Shown here one piece after another: positions 44,712-52,927 of a stretch of DNA of 64,000 nt; position 1 is the first letter of the stretch; each line of letters opens with the position of its first letter. Source of the DNA: an uncultured Campylobacter sp. GTDB taxonomy: Bacteria > Campylobacterota > Campylobacteria > Campylobacterales > Campylobacteraceae. Below the pieces are notes generated by a model. The model ran no database searches. It was given only the letters and a program-made list of their open reading frames with translations, and was not told the origin of the DNA. Where the stretch lies: the NCBI GenBank assembly GCA_934728065.1, contig CAKVDW010000011.1:1-64000 (forward strand), given 5' to 3'. The translations under genes and the position numbers were made by a program.

Positions 44712-46041
44712 CTAAAGCTTTCTTAAAGAAATTTACCACCTCTTTCATCTCTTTTTCAAGCTCTTTTTTATCCTTTGCCTCCAAAAGCAAACGAATGAGA
44801 TTTTCAGTGCCTGAATAGCGAAAAAGCGAATTTACGCCCTTTTCTTTAAGGCTTTTTTCAAGCTCTTTCAAGCCTTTGAGCTTGCTCAAATCCTTTTTTT
44901 CGCTTACTTTTAAATTTGTTAAAAGCTGAGGATAAGGCTTTATGGCGCTTAAAATCTTGCTTGCGCTTTGCTTTTTGGTGAGCATTAGGGCTGAAAACTG
45001 CAAGGCTGCGATTAGCCCATCGCCCGTTTTAGCATAGTCTGTAAAGACTATATGCCCGCTTTGCTCGCCGCCAAAGTTGCCTCCAAGCTCTTTGAGCTTT
45101 TCAAGCACGAATTTATCGCCCACAGCACAGGTAGCAAGCTCGATTTTATGGGCGTTTAAAAACTCTTTTAAAGCGCCGTTACTCATTATAGTGGCTACCA
45201 CAGCGGAATTTAGCTTGCCTTGTTCTTTAAGATACACCGCCAGCACGCCCAAAACGCTATCTCCATTTGCCACTTCGCCCTTTTCATCGACTATCACAAG
45301 CCTATCTGCATCGCCATCAAAGGCAAAACCAACATCAGCGCGCAACCTTTTCACCTCTAATGCTAAATTTATAGGGTGCAAAGCCCCGCAATTTTCGTTG
45401 ATATTAAGTCCGTTTGGCTTGTCATTTAGCACGATGACCTCAGCGCCAAGTTCTTTAAAAATAGTAGGCGCGACCTTGTAAGCTGCCCCATTTGCCACAT
45501 CTAGCACCACGCGTAAGCTTTTCAAAGTAAGGTTTTTAGGGAAAGAGTTTTTTATACTTACTATGTAACGCCCGATGACATCGTCAATCCGCTTGCTTTG
45601 TCCTATGGCGTTTTCCTTGCTTTTGGCTCTTTCGATGAGTTTGTCATCAGCGTAAATGCGCTCTATCTGCGCTTCGGCTGCTTCGCCCAGCTTGTTGCCG
45701 TGAGCGTCAAAAAATTTAATGCCGTTGTCAAAGTAAGGATTGTGCGAAGCTGAAATCATAATCCCCGCATCACAACGCATATCCTCCGTCAAAAACGCAA
45801 TCGCGGGCGTTGGCATAGGTCCTATTTGAATGACATTGTATCCTATGGCTGTAAGCCCCGAAACTATGGCGTTTTCTATCATATAACCGCTACGGCGCGT
45901 GTCCTTGCCGACTAAAATGTTGTTCGTTAGCGCGCTATCCTTAAAATAAATGCCAGCCGCCATAGCAAGCCGCATAGCCAAAAAGCTATCCAAAAACTCG
46001 CCAGCCTTGCCCCTAACGCCGTCCGTGCCAAAAAGTTTCAT
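44704..46041 (-). CDS. glmM: Phosphoglucosamine mutase
   Basis: Interconverts glucosamine-6-phosphate and glucosamine-1-phosphate for UDP-GlcNAc, hence murein and LOS. The 445-residue product starts [20 protein letters not shown], has the phosphoserine loop [20 protein letters not shown], the magnesium loop [27 protein letters not shown] for sugar binding and [17 protein letters not shown] for phosphate binding. All four motifs are intact. AAGG precedes the ATG. First gene of the run that includes lspA and the phase-variable cassette. Confidence 0.97.
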   Translation of the reverse strand: MKLFGTDGVRGKAGEFLDSFLAMRLAMAAGIYFKDSALTNNILVGKDTRRSGYMIENAIVSGLTAIGYNVIQIGPMPTPAIAFLTEDMRCDAGIMISASHNPYFDNGIKFFDAHGNKLGEAAEAQIERIYADDKLIERAKSKENAIGQSKRIDDVIGRYIVSIKNSFPKNLTLKSLRVVLDVANGAAYKVAPTIFKELGAEVIVLNDKPNGLNINENCGALHPINLALEVKRLRADVGFAFDGDADRLVIVDEKGEVANGDSVLGVLAVYLKEQGKLNSAVVATIMSNGALKEFLNAHKIELATCAVGDKFVLEKLKELGGNFGGEQSGHIVFTDYAKTGDGLIAALQFSALMLTKKQSASKILSAIKPYPQLLTNLKVSEKKDLSKLKGLKELEKSLKEKGVNSLFRYSGTENLIRLLLEAKDKKELEKEMKEVVNFFKKALDA

Positions 46042-46130
46042 TATTACTTACCTTGTGATGAATTTTAAAACACCATTATAACAAATTTGACTAATCAAAA
46101 CGAAACATTAATGAAATTTACAACAAGCTC

Positions 46131-46146
46131 AGCCCCAAAAGGGGCT
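46131..46146 (-). terminator. Hairpin after ccpA
   Basis: AGCCCC-AAAA-GGGGCT, six-base GC-rich stem, seven bases beyond the ccpA stop on the minus strand. No long U-run follows. Confidence 0.5.
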
Positions 46147-46152
46147 AATGCT

Positions 46153-47169
46153 TTAAAGCTCTGGTTTTGGAGTATCTTGCGTTGAAGCTGGAAGTTGTGG
46201 ATAAGTGATACTTGGCTTTTTGCCGTCTAAAGTAAGTAAAAACTTCTCTATACTCTTTGCCTCAGCATCTGATATACTTATGCCAAGTTGAATGCTACCC
46301 ATTTCTTTAATCGCATCTGTAAGCTTCCAAATGGCACCGTTGTGAAAATATGGAGCTGTTTGAGAGATATTTCTTAAAGTTGGAGTTTTAACAAGCCCGT
46401 CCTTGTCGCCCTTAAAATCGCCTAGTGAAGCAAATTTATACTTACCAGCTACCTCAAAAGCTTGCATAGAACCACCCAAATTTACGCCATTATGACAGCT
46501 TGTGCAACCCTTGTCGATAAAAAGTTTAAGTCCAGCTTGTTCTTGGGCATTTAAAGCTTTTTTATCGCCTTGTAAAAATTTATCAAATCTAGAATCTGGA
46601 GTAATCAAAGTTCGTTCAAAATTCGCAATCGCATCGGCTATATTATCAAAGCTCACCTTGCCATAAATTTTTTTAAACTCATCAACATATTCTGGTAAAG
46701 ATGAAATTCTTTTCACAGCAAGTTTTGCAGGTGTTGCCATTTCAGGCTCAGCCTCAATGGGTCCCTTTGCTTGGTCTGATAGTGTTTTGGAGCGTCCATC
46801 CCAAAACTGAGCGGAGTTAAATACCGAGTTAAACACTGTTGGAGAGTTTAAATGGTGTGGGTTTGCTGTCCATTTGTGTCCCACAGCAGCTGAAATTCCA
46901 TCAGTGCCGCCAAGTCCTACATTATGACAGGTATTACAGGATATAATGCCACTTTTTGAAAGGCGAGGTTCAAAATAAAGCTTTTTGCCAAGTTCAGCCT
47001 TTGCATTGCTAAACTGAGTTGCTTTAATGCCATTTGCTTTGAAATAAACATCAATTTCCTTTTGTGTTTTTGGCAGGGGCAAAAGTCCAGCGTCCTTTGC
47101 TTCTTGAGCTAAATTAGCGGCGTTAAGACTAACCGCAACAATGAGTGATGAGAAAAGTATTTTTTTCAT
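46153..47169 (-). CDS. Di-heme cytochrome c peroxidase
   Basis: Periplasmic enzyme reducing hydrogen peroxide with electrons from cytochrome c. The 338-residue precursor has a signal peptide MKKILFSSLIVAVSLNA and two heme-binding CxxCH sites, ISCNTCHNVGLGG and GCTSCHNGVNLGG, with the family block SPTVFNSVFNSAQFWDGRSK and TLRNISQTAPYFHNGAIWKL. I prefer the second of two adjacent ATGs (47169), six bases after AAAGGA. C. jejuni has two such peroxidases; this one is beside glmM as Cj0358 is beside Cj0360, as I recall. Confidence 0.93.
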   Translation of the reverse strand: MKKILFSSLIVAVSLNAANLAQEAKDAGLLPLPKTQKEIDVYFKANGIKATQFSNAKAELGKKLYFEPRLSKSGIISCNTCHNVGLGGTDGISAAVGHKWTANPHHLNSPTVFNSVFNSAQFWDGRSKTLSDQAKGPIEAEPEMATPAKLAVKRISSLPEYVDEFKKIYGKVSFDNIADAIANFERTLITPDSRFDKFLQGDKKALNAQEQAGLKLFIDKGCTSCHNGVNLGGSMQAFEVAGKYKFASLGDFKGDKDGLVKTPTLRNISQTAPYFHNGAIWKLTDAIKEMGSIQLGISISDAEAKSIEKFLLTLDGKKPSITYPQLPASTQDTPKPEL

Positions 47170-47350
47170 CATTTGTCCTTTTTTAAATGAATTTGCATTA
47201 AATGCAGGACTTAATTTTATGTTTTATTTACAAACTGAATGTAAATTTTTATCATTTTTTGAATTTTTTGATAGATAAAATTTGGTCTAATTGATAAATG
47301 TCAATATTTAAATTTTTAGTTTTTTAATCAAAACTTTAAATATTTTTTGC

Positions 47351-47356
47351 TATAAT
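47351..47356 (+). promoter_or_regulatory. -10 element of rpsT
   Basis: TGC-TATAAT, 29 bases upstream of the rpsT ATG. The rest of the 210-base gap to ccpA is AT-rich without other recognised elements. Confidence 0.6.
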
Positions 47357-47385
47357 CAGGCTTTTAATTTGCAAAAAGGACAACA

Positions 47386-47649
47386 ATGGCAAATCACAAA
47401 AGCGCTGAAAAACGCGCAAGACAAACGATTAAAAAGACTGAGCGAAACCGCTTTTACCGCACAAGGCTTAAAAATATCACCAAAGCCGTGCGTGAAGCCG
47501 CCACAGCTGGGGACAAAACAAAGGCAAGCGATGCCCTAAAAGTCGCCAACAAAAGCATTCACGCTATGGTGAGTCGGGGCTTTTTGAAAAAGCAAACCGC
47601 CGCACGCCGTGTTTCAAGGCTCGCTCTTTTAGTGAATAAAATCGCTTAA
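47386..47649 (+). CDS. rpsT: 30S ribosomal protein S20
   Basis: Primary 16S rRNA-binding protein of the small subunit. The 87-residue product is basic and helical with the family start [20 protein letters not shown] and the conserved [27 protein letters not shown] precedes the ATG. Only one base separates it from prfA, so both are in one operon, as in C. jejuni. Confidence 0.97.
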   Translation: MANHKSAEKRARQTIKKTERNRFYRTRLKNITKAVREAATAGDKTKASDALKVANKSIHAMVSRGFLKKQTAARRVSRLALLVNKIA

Positions 47650-47650
47650 A

Positions 47651-48718
47651 ATGCTCCAAGACAAGCTCCAAGCCTTTTTAGCTCGCCACAACGAGCTAAA
47701 CACCCTTTTAAGCGACAGCGCCATCACGGCTGATTTAGCCAAGATGAAAGCACTCTCAAAAGAGCAAAAGTCCCTTGAACCCATAGTTGCAAAAGCAAAG
47801 GATTATCTTTTTACCCTAAAAAGCATAGATGAGAACAAAGCCTTGCTCGCAGATAGTGAGCTGGGCGAGCTTGCCAAAGAAGAGCTTAAAAGCCTTGAAA
47901 ACGCTCAAATTCAGCTTGAAGATGAGCTTAAAATCCTGCTTTTACCAAAGGACGCCAACGATGAACGAAATGTCTTTCTTGAAATCCGCGCTGGCACGGG
48001 CGGAGACGAGGCGGCTTTGTTTGTGGGCGATTTAGTCAAAGCCTACGCGCGTTATGCTGAAATAAAAGGCTACAAAATCGAAATTGTGAGTTCAAGCGAA
48101 GGCAGTGTAGGCGGTTTTAAGGAAATCATCTTGCTTGTAAAGGGCGAGGGAGCTTACTCGCGGCTTAAATTTGAAGGCGGCACGCACAGGGTGCAACGCG
48201 TGCCAGAAACTGAAAGTCAAGGACGCGTGCATACTTCGGCTATCACGGTGGCGATAATGCCAGAGGTTGATGACATAGAGGTTGAGATAAACGAAAATGA
48301 TTTAGACATACAAGTGATGAGGGCTAGCGGACACGGCGGACAAAGTGTCAATACCACAGACTCAGCCGTGCGCGTTATCCACAAGCCCACAGGCATAGTC
48401 GTAGTCAATCAAGACGGCAAATCCCAGCACAAAAACAAAGAAGCCGCCCTTAAAGTGCTAAAAGCCCGCCTTTACGAGCTAAAAGAACGACAAATGCAAG
48501 CTGAACAAAGCGCAGCGCGCAAAAGCCAAGTCGGAAGTGGCGACAGAAGCGAGCGAATCCGCACTTATAACTTTCCGCAAAACCGCATCAGCGAACACCG
48601 CATAAATTTAACCTTATATAAACTTGATGACATTATGGAAAATGGCAACTTTGATGAGATTATCGAGCCTTTAATCGCGCATTATCAAGCTTTAGCCTTG
48701 CAAGAAAACGAAATTTAG
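47651..48718 (+). CDS. prfA: Peptide chain release factor 1
   Basis: Recognises UAA and UAG stop codons and triggers peptide release. The 355-residue product has the codon-reading tripeptide PxT as PET in [20 protein letters not shown], and the catalytic GGQ in [20 protein letters not shown]. The N-terminal coiled-coil domain is complete ([20 protein letters not shown]). The Gln of GGQ would be methylated by PrmC, which is not in the window. Confidence 0.97.
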   Translation: MLQDKLQAFLARHNELNTLLSDSAITADLAKMKALSKEQKSLEPIVAKAKDYLFTLKSIDENKALLADSELGELAKEELKSLENAQIQLEDELKILLLPKDANDERNVFLEIRAGTGGDEAALFVGDLVKAYARYAEIKGYKIEIVSSSEGSVGGFKEIILLVKGEGAYSRLKFEGGTHRVQRVPETESQGRVHTSAITVAIMPEVDDIEVEINENDLDIQVMRASGHGGQSVNTTDSAVRVIHKPTGIVVVNQDGKSQHKNKEAALKVLKARLYELKERQMQAEQSAARKSQVGSGDRSERIRTYNFPQNRISEHRINLTLYKLDDIMENGNFDEIIEPLIAHYQALALQENEI

Positions 48719-48726
48719 GGGACAAA

Positions 48727-49911
48727 ATGGACTACAAAGAGCAAAAACACATAGTGCAAACCTACAAAAAATTCGACATAGTGCTTGAAAGGGGCGAGGG
48801 CGTTTATTTGTTTGATGATAAGGGCAAGGCGTATTTGGACTTTGCCAGCGGCATAGGCGTTTGCGCTCTTGGATACGCTCACAAAGCCTACAACACCGCC
48901 TTAAAAGCGCAAATTGACAAGCTTATCCACACGAGCAACCTTTTTTACCACGAGCAAATCGCAACCGCAGCGGCAAATTTAGCAAAGGCTTGCGGCTTAA
49001 ATCGCGTTTTTTTCACAAATTCAGGCGCAGAAGCCGCTGAGGGAGCGATGAAAGTAGCGCGCAAATACGCCTTTAACAAAGGCATAAAGGGCGGACAGTT
49101 CATCGCTATGAAGCATTCTTTTCACGGACGAACGCTTGGAGCTTTGAGCTTAACAGCAAATGAAAAGTATCAAAAACCCTTTAAACCGCTCATTAGCGGG
49201 GTAAAATTTGCTAAATTTAACGATTTTGCCAGCGTTGAAAAGCTAGCAAATGAAAAAACCTGCGCCATTTTTTTAGAAAGCGTTCAAGGCGAGGGCGGCA
49301 TAAACCCAGCCACGCGTGAATTTTACGCAAATTTACGCAAATTTTGCGATGAAAGGGACATTTTGCTTGTGGCTGATGAAATTCAGTGCGGTATGGGGCG
49401 AAGTGGCAAATTCTTTGCGTATCAGCATTTTGGCGTCTTGCCCGATGTGGTGATGAGCGCAAAGGCGCTTGGATGCGGCGTTAGCGTGGGGGCTTTTGCA
49501 TTAAGCGAAAAAGTAGCGGGCAAATCGCTTGATTTTGGCGAACACGGCACGACTTATGGGGGAAATCCGCTCGCTTGTGCGGCTGTAAATGCGGTATTTA
49601 GCATTTTTGAGCAAGAAAAAGTGGTGCAAAATGTCGCAAAACTTACGCCATATTTAGAAAAAGCCCTTGATGAGCTTGTTAAAGAGTTTAAATTCATCAA
49701 AAAACGCAGTGGTTTAGGGTTTATGCAGGGTTTAAGCGTAGATGAGAGCGTAAAAACGGGCGATATTATCAAAGAAGCACAAAAAAACGCCCTTATCATC
49801 ATAAGTTGTGGCAAAAATGACTTGCGCTTTTTGCCCCCGCTCATCATCACAAAAAAGCATATTGATGAAATGCAAGAAAAACTCCGCCAGAGCCTTAAAA
49901 AATTTGCTTAA
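48727..49911 (+). CDS. argD: Acetylornithine aminotransferase
   Basis: PLP-dependent class III aminotransferase of arginine synthesis, also able to serve in lysine synthesis. The 394-residue product has FASGIGVCALGYAHKAYNTA, FFTNSGAEAAEGAMKVARKY, the PLP-binding Asp in LLVADEIQCGMGRSGKFFAY, the Lys in VVMSAKALGCGVSVGAF, and GTTYGGNPLACAAVNAVF. Length is normal. AGGGGACAAA precedes the ATG, eight bases after prfA. Other arg genes are not in the window. Confidence 0.94.
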   Translation: MDYKEQKHIVQTYKKFDIVLERGEGVYLFDDKGKAYLDFASGIGVCALGYAHKAYNTALKAQIDKLIHTSNLFYHEQIATAAANLAKACGLNRVFFTNSGAEAAEGAMKVARKYAFNKGIKGGQFIAMKHSFHGRTLGALSLTANEKYQKPFKPLISGVKFAKFNDFASVEKLANEKTCAIFLESVQGEGGINPATREFYANLRKFCDERDILLVADEIQCGMGRSGKFFAYQHFGVLPDVVMSAKALGCGVSVGAFALSEKVAGKSLDFGEHGTTYGGNPLACAAVNAVFSIFEQEKVVQNVAKLTPYLEKALDELVKEFKFIKKRSGLGFMQGLSVDESVKTGDIIKEAQKNALIIISCGKNDLRFLPPLIITKKHIDEMQEKLRQSLKKFA

Positions 49912-49913
49912 AT

Positions 49914-51113
49914 TTATTTTCTATACACTAAATTTTTAAATTCTTTACACTCAAAACCATTTTGGCTAAGACTGACCACACGCAAAAAGCCGCCTGCATC
50001 TATCTTTCCCTCACACAAAAACACCCTAGAGGCTATTTGTGTGGGTAATTTTTGTCTGTTGCGGTGTCCAAAAAGCTGATAGGTATTTTTGGGCGTGTTT
50101 TGGCAAAACTGCTCGGCAATAATTTTACTCTCCTCATAAGTGCCAATGCCCCAAATAAAATCCTCACTTGGAATAAAACTCAAATTTTGCAAATTTTTAG
50201 GCAAAAAATTTAATCCTCCGTGCGAACAAAAAATGATTTTATCATCAAATTCATAACAAAAGCACTCTTTAAAATAAGGATAAAGCTTTTTGGTATCTTG
50301 TGGGGTAATGTTGGCTCGCCTAAAGTCTCTTATAGTGTTTTCGTTAAATTCTTTAGAACTTGAAATTTCGCCATTTGACCATTTTATCAAATGCCTTTCG
50401 TGGTTGCCCTCAAGTAAAATGACATTATCCAAATCCTTAATTTTAAGCAACCACTTAATCACCTTATCATTTTCTATGCCCCTGTCAATATAATCACCCA
50501 AAAAAATGTAAAATTCATCTTTTTTTATTTTAGAGATTGCTTTATTTAGCACAGTAAAACAGCCCTGAATATCGCCTATGTGATGAATTTTTTTATAAGC
50601 ATTTAAATTGCTTATTTTATAAAGGCAACTTTTCCATTCGTTTGGTTTTAAGACTGTGTATTTTTTTGAAATTTTTTCCTTTTCAAGCGAATAATCAATA
50701 GCCTCAAGTATGTGTTCAGGGATAAAAATGCCTGTTTGATGAGCTAGGGCTAAATTTTTTTCCTTGCATTCTTCAAGGTTTAAAGAATTAAAATCGATAA
50801 TAAAAAGCTCGTAGCGGTATTTATCAGCCAAAGTTTTATACTCTTTAAGCAAGGAGTTGTTGGCATTTGGAGCATTAACAACGCAAAATTCGCCCTTGTT
50901 CATTCGCAGCTCCAAAAAATCAAACAAGGTCTTAAGGATACTGCTTGCATTACGGTAATCAAGGCTTTTATACCCATTACTAAGCACCTTATATCCACCA
51001 GCTAAAAACCTCAACTCCTCAAGGTCTAAAGTGTGGGGCGTAAGATTATTTTCAGCCAAAAAAAGTTTTTGTCCGTTAAAATAATTTCCGCGTAAAATCA
51101 GCAAAATTCTCAA
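49914..51113 (-). CDS. Pnkp-like protein: degenerate kinase domain plus calcineurin-type phosphatase
   Basis: The 399-residue product has two parts. The N-terminal 165 residues look like an AAA_33/polynucleotide-kinase fold (FCVVNAPNANNSLLKEYKTL, ADKYRYELFIIDFNSLN), but the Walker A position reads LRGNYFNGQKLFLAEN instead of GxxGxGKS/T, so ATP binding is doubtful. Residues about 175-390 are a complete metallophosphatase: IGDIQGCFTVLNKA, FLGDYIDRGIENDKVIKWLL, LLEGNHERHLIKW, CSHGGLNF and FGHRNRQKLP. It may act on RNA ends, dinucleotides or phosphoproteins. It faces argD with a two-base gap. Confidence 0.8.
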   Translation of the reverse strand: MRILLILRGNYFNGQKLFLAENNLTPHTLDLEELRFLAGGYKVLSNGYKSLDYRNASSILKTLFDFLELRMNKGEFCVVNAPNANNSLLKEYKTLADKYRYELFIIDFNSLNLEECKEKNLALAHQTGIFIPEHILEAIDYSLEKEKISKKYTVLKPNEWKSCLYKISNLNAYKKIHHIGDIQGCFTVLNKAISKIKKDEFYIFLGDYIDRGIENDKVIKWLLKIKDLDNVILLEGNHERHLIKWSNGEISSSKEFNENTIRDFRRANITPQDTKKLYPYFKECFCYEFDDKIIFCSHGGLNFLPKNLQNLSFIPSEDFIWGIGTYEESKIIAEQFCQNTPKNTYQLFGHRNRQKLPTQIASRVFLCEGKIDAGGFLRVVSLSQNGFECKEFKNLVYRK

Positions 51114-51190
51114 ATTTCTATCCTAAAAATATAAAATTTCTTTGAGATTTTAGCAAAAAAAGATTGATAATATCTTAAGAAAAAAGACAA

Positions 51191-51217
51191 ATCAAGCAAG
51201 TTTAAAACTTGCTTGAT
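51191..51217 (-). terminator. Terminator of the PepSY-like gene
   Basis: ATCAAGCAAGTTT and AAACTTGCTTGAT are perfectly complementary. On the minus strand TTGTCTTTTTTCTT follows, a good U-tract. Confidence 0.8.
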
Positions 51218-51279
51218 TATTCAACTTAATGAAAAGGCTTAAGCAAAGAAAATTAGCCCTTATAACATAGCTTTTTTTC

Positions 51280-51588
51280 TTAATCATCCCATTTTTGACC
51301 CAAAAAATTGCCATTTCTGTCAAAGTGCATTTCCATTCTATTGCTTAATTCTATCTCATAGCCATACGCTTCCCAATCTATATCAATGATAAAGGCACCA
51401 GGATACATTTTTTGTATGGTATTTGTTATCTTTTGCGGCAAACCGTGAAAATTTTGCTGCGGATAAGCTGGCTGCATATAAGGCTGTGGTGCAGGAGCTG
51501 CCACAGGTGCTTGAGTTTGTTGGCTAGGATTTGCCAAAACGCTGGTTGTGCTTAAAGCCAAAACGGCAATAAGAAATTTTGTTTTCAT
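51280..51588 (-). CDS. Small secreted PepSY-like protein
   Basis: The 102-residue precursor has a signal peptide MKTKFLIAVLALSTTSVLA, a Pro/Gln/Ala-rich linker (QTQAPVAAPAPQPYMQPAYP) and a compact C-terminal domain GLPQKITNTIQKMYPGAFII, then YGYEIELSNRMEMHFDRNGN, FLGQKWDD. The pattern of a helix, then strands ending in 'DxxGxxL', matches the PepSY-like/DUF2874 group of periplasmic proteins, whose role is unclear. AAGGAG precedes the ATG. It is a single-gene unit with its own terminator. Confidence 0.75.
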   Translation of the reverse strand: MKTKFLIAVLALSTTSVLANPSQQTQAPVAAPAPQPYMQPAYPQQNFHGLPQKITNTIQKMYPGAFIIDIDWEAYGYEIELSNRMEMHFDRNGNFLGQKWDD

Positions 51589-51698
51589 AGAAACTCCTTA
51601 AAATATTTTTGTAAAGTGATTTTAGTATTTTTGTGTGAAGTGAGCGTGAAATTTTAAATTTTAAATTAAAAAAAAGCTAAATGCCAAAAAGAAGGCTT

Positions 51699-52775
51699 TT
51701 AGCCGTTCTTTCTAGCAAATTCTTTCATAAATTCCACAAGAGTTTGGCACTGCTCTAAGGTGATGGCGTTGTAAAGGCTCGCACGAATGCCGCCCAAAAG
51801 GCGGTGTCCCTTAAGCCCTATCATACCAGCCTTTTCAGCCTCTTGCACGAAAAGCGGCTCTAAATCAGCATTTGCCGCGACATTAAAGCTCACATTCATC
51901 AGCGAACGCGAGTTTGGCTCGCTATGCCCCTTGTAAAAACCGCCGCTAGTGTCGATACACTCATACACAAGCCTTGCTTTGGCTTGATTTTGCTCGTTGA
52001 TAGCATCAAGCCCGCCTTGTGCGGCAAGCCACTGCATTTCAAGGGCAAACATATATATCGCAAAGGTGGGTGGGGTATTAAAAAGTGAGTTGTTTTCGCT
52101 ATGAACGGCGTATTTAAGCATACTTGGGACATTTTTAGCCGCGCTTTTTTCTATCATATCTTTACGCATAAAAACGCACGCCAGCCCTGAAATGCCAGCG
52201 TTTTTTTGCACTCCGCCATAAAAAATAGCTATATCGCTAAAATCAACCTTGCGCGAAAAAAAATCGCTTGACGCATCGACAATAAGCGGGGCTTTGCTCT
52301 TTGGATAGCTCTTATACTGCGTGCCGTAAATGGTGTTGTTCGAGCAAATGTAGGTATAATCAGCATTTTGGCTAAAATTCACCTCAGGGATAAAGCTAAA
52401 TTTAGCGTCCTCACTGCTTGCTACAACCTTGACATTTGCGCCCAAAATTTGAGCTTCTTTTATCGCCTTTTTCGTCCAAACGCCCGTGTGAGCGTATTCA
52501 CACACGCCACCATCGCTGAAATTCATCGGCACCATCGCAAACTGCAAGCTCGCCCCGCCTTGCAAAAACAGCACCTCATAATCATCATTCAGCCCATAAA
52601 GCTCTTTTGCCTTACTCATCGCGCCAAAATGCACTTCCTCAAAGATTTTGGTGCGGTGGCTTATCTCCATTATCGAAAAGCCCTTGCCTTGATAATCATA
52701 AAGCTCATCTTGCGCCCTTTTTAGCACGCTTTCAGGCAGTGTTGAAGGTCCTGCGCTAAAATTGATTTTTCTCAT
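51699..52775 (-). CDS. serC: Phosphoserine aminotransferase
   Basis: PLP enzyme making 3-phosphoserine in serine synthesis and phosphohydroxythreonine in pyridoxal synthesis. The 358-residue product starts [20 protein letters not shown], has [20 protein letters not shown], the PLP Lys in [20 protein letters not shown], and [20 protein letters not shown] near the end. Complete. AAAGGACAAGA precedes the ATG. In C. jejuni serC (Cj0326) is next to xseA; here the TonB-dependent receptor gene lies between them. Confidence 0.96.
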   Translation of the reverse strand: MRKINFSAGPSTLPESVLKRAQDELYDYQGKGFSIMEISHRTKIFEEVHFGAMSKAKELYGLNDDYEVLFLQGGASLQFAMVPMNFSDGGVCEYAHTGVWTKKAIKEAQILGANVKVVASSEDAKFSFIPEVNFSQNADYTYICSNNTIYGTQYKSYPKSKAPLIVDASSDFFSRKVDFSDIAIFYGGVQKNAGISGLACVFMRKDMIEKSAAKNVPSMLKYAVHSENNSLFNTPPTFAIYMFALEMQWLAAQGGLDAINEQNQAKARLVYECIDTSGGFYKGHSEPNSRSLMNVSFNVAANADLEPLFVQEAEKAGMIGLKGHRLLGGIRASLYNAITLEQCQTLVEFMKEFARKNG

Positions 52776-52927
52776 TCTTGTCCTTTTGCGAAAATTTGGC
52801 TTTCATTATAGCAAAAAAAGCTGTGATTTGGTTAAATGGTTTGCTTTAACGCAAAATGAACTTAAATTTGCACTATCCACACGAATTCTTTGAAAAATGC
52901 AAATTTTCTCAGCCATAAACTCAAAAT

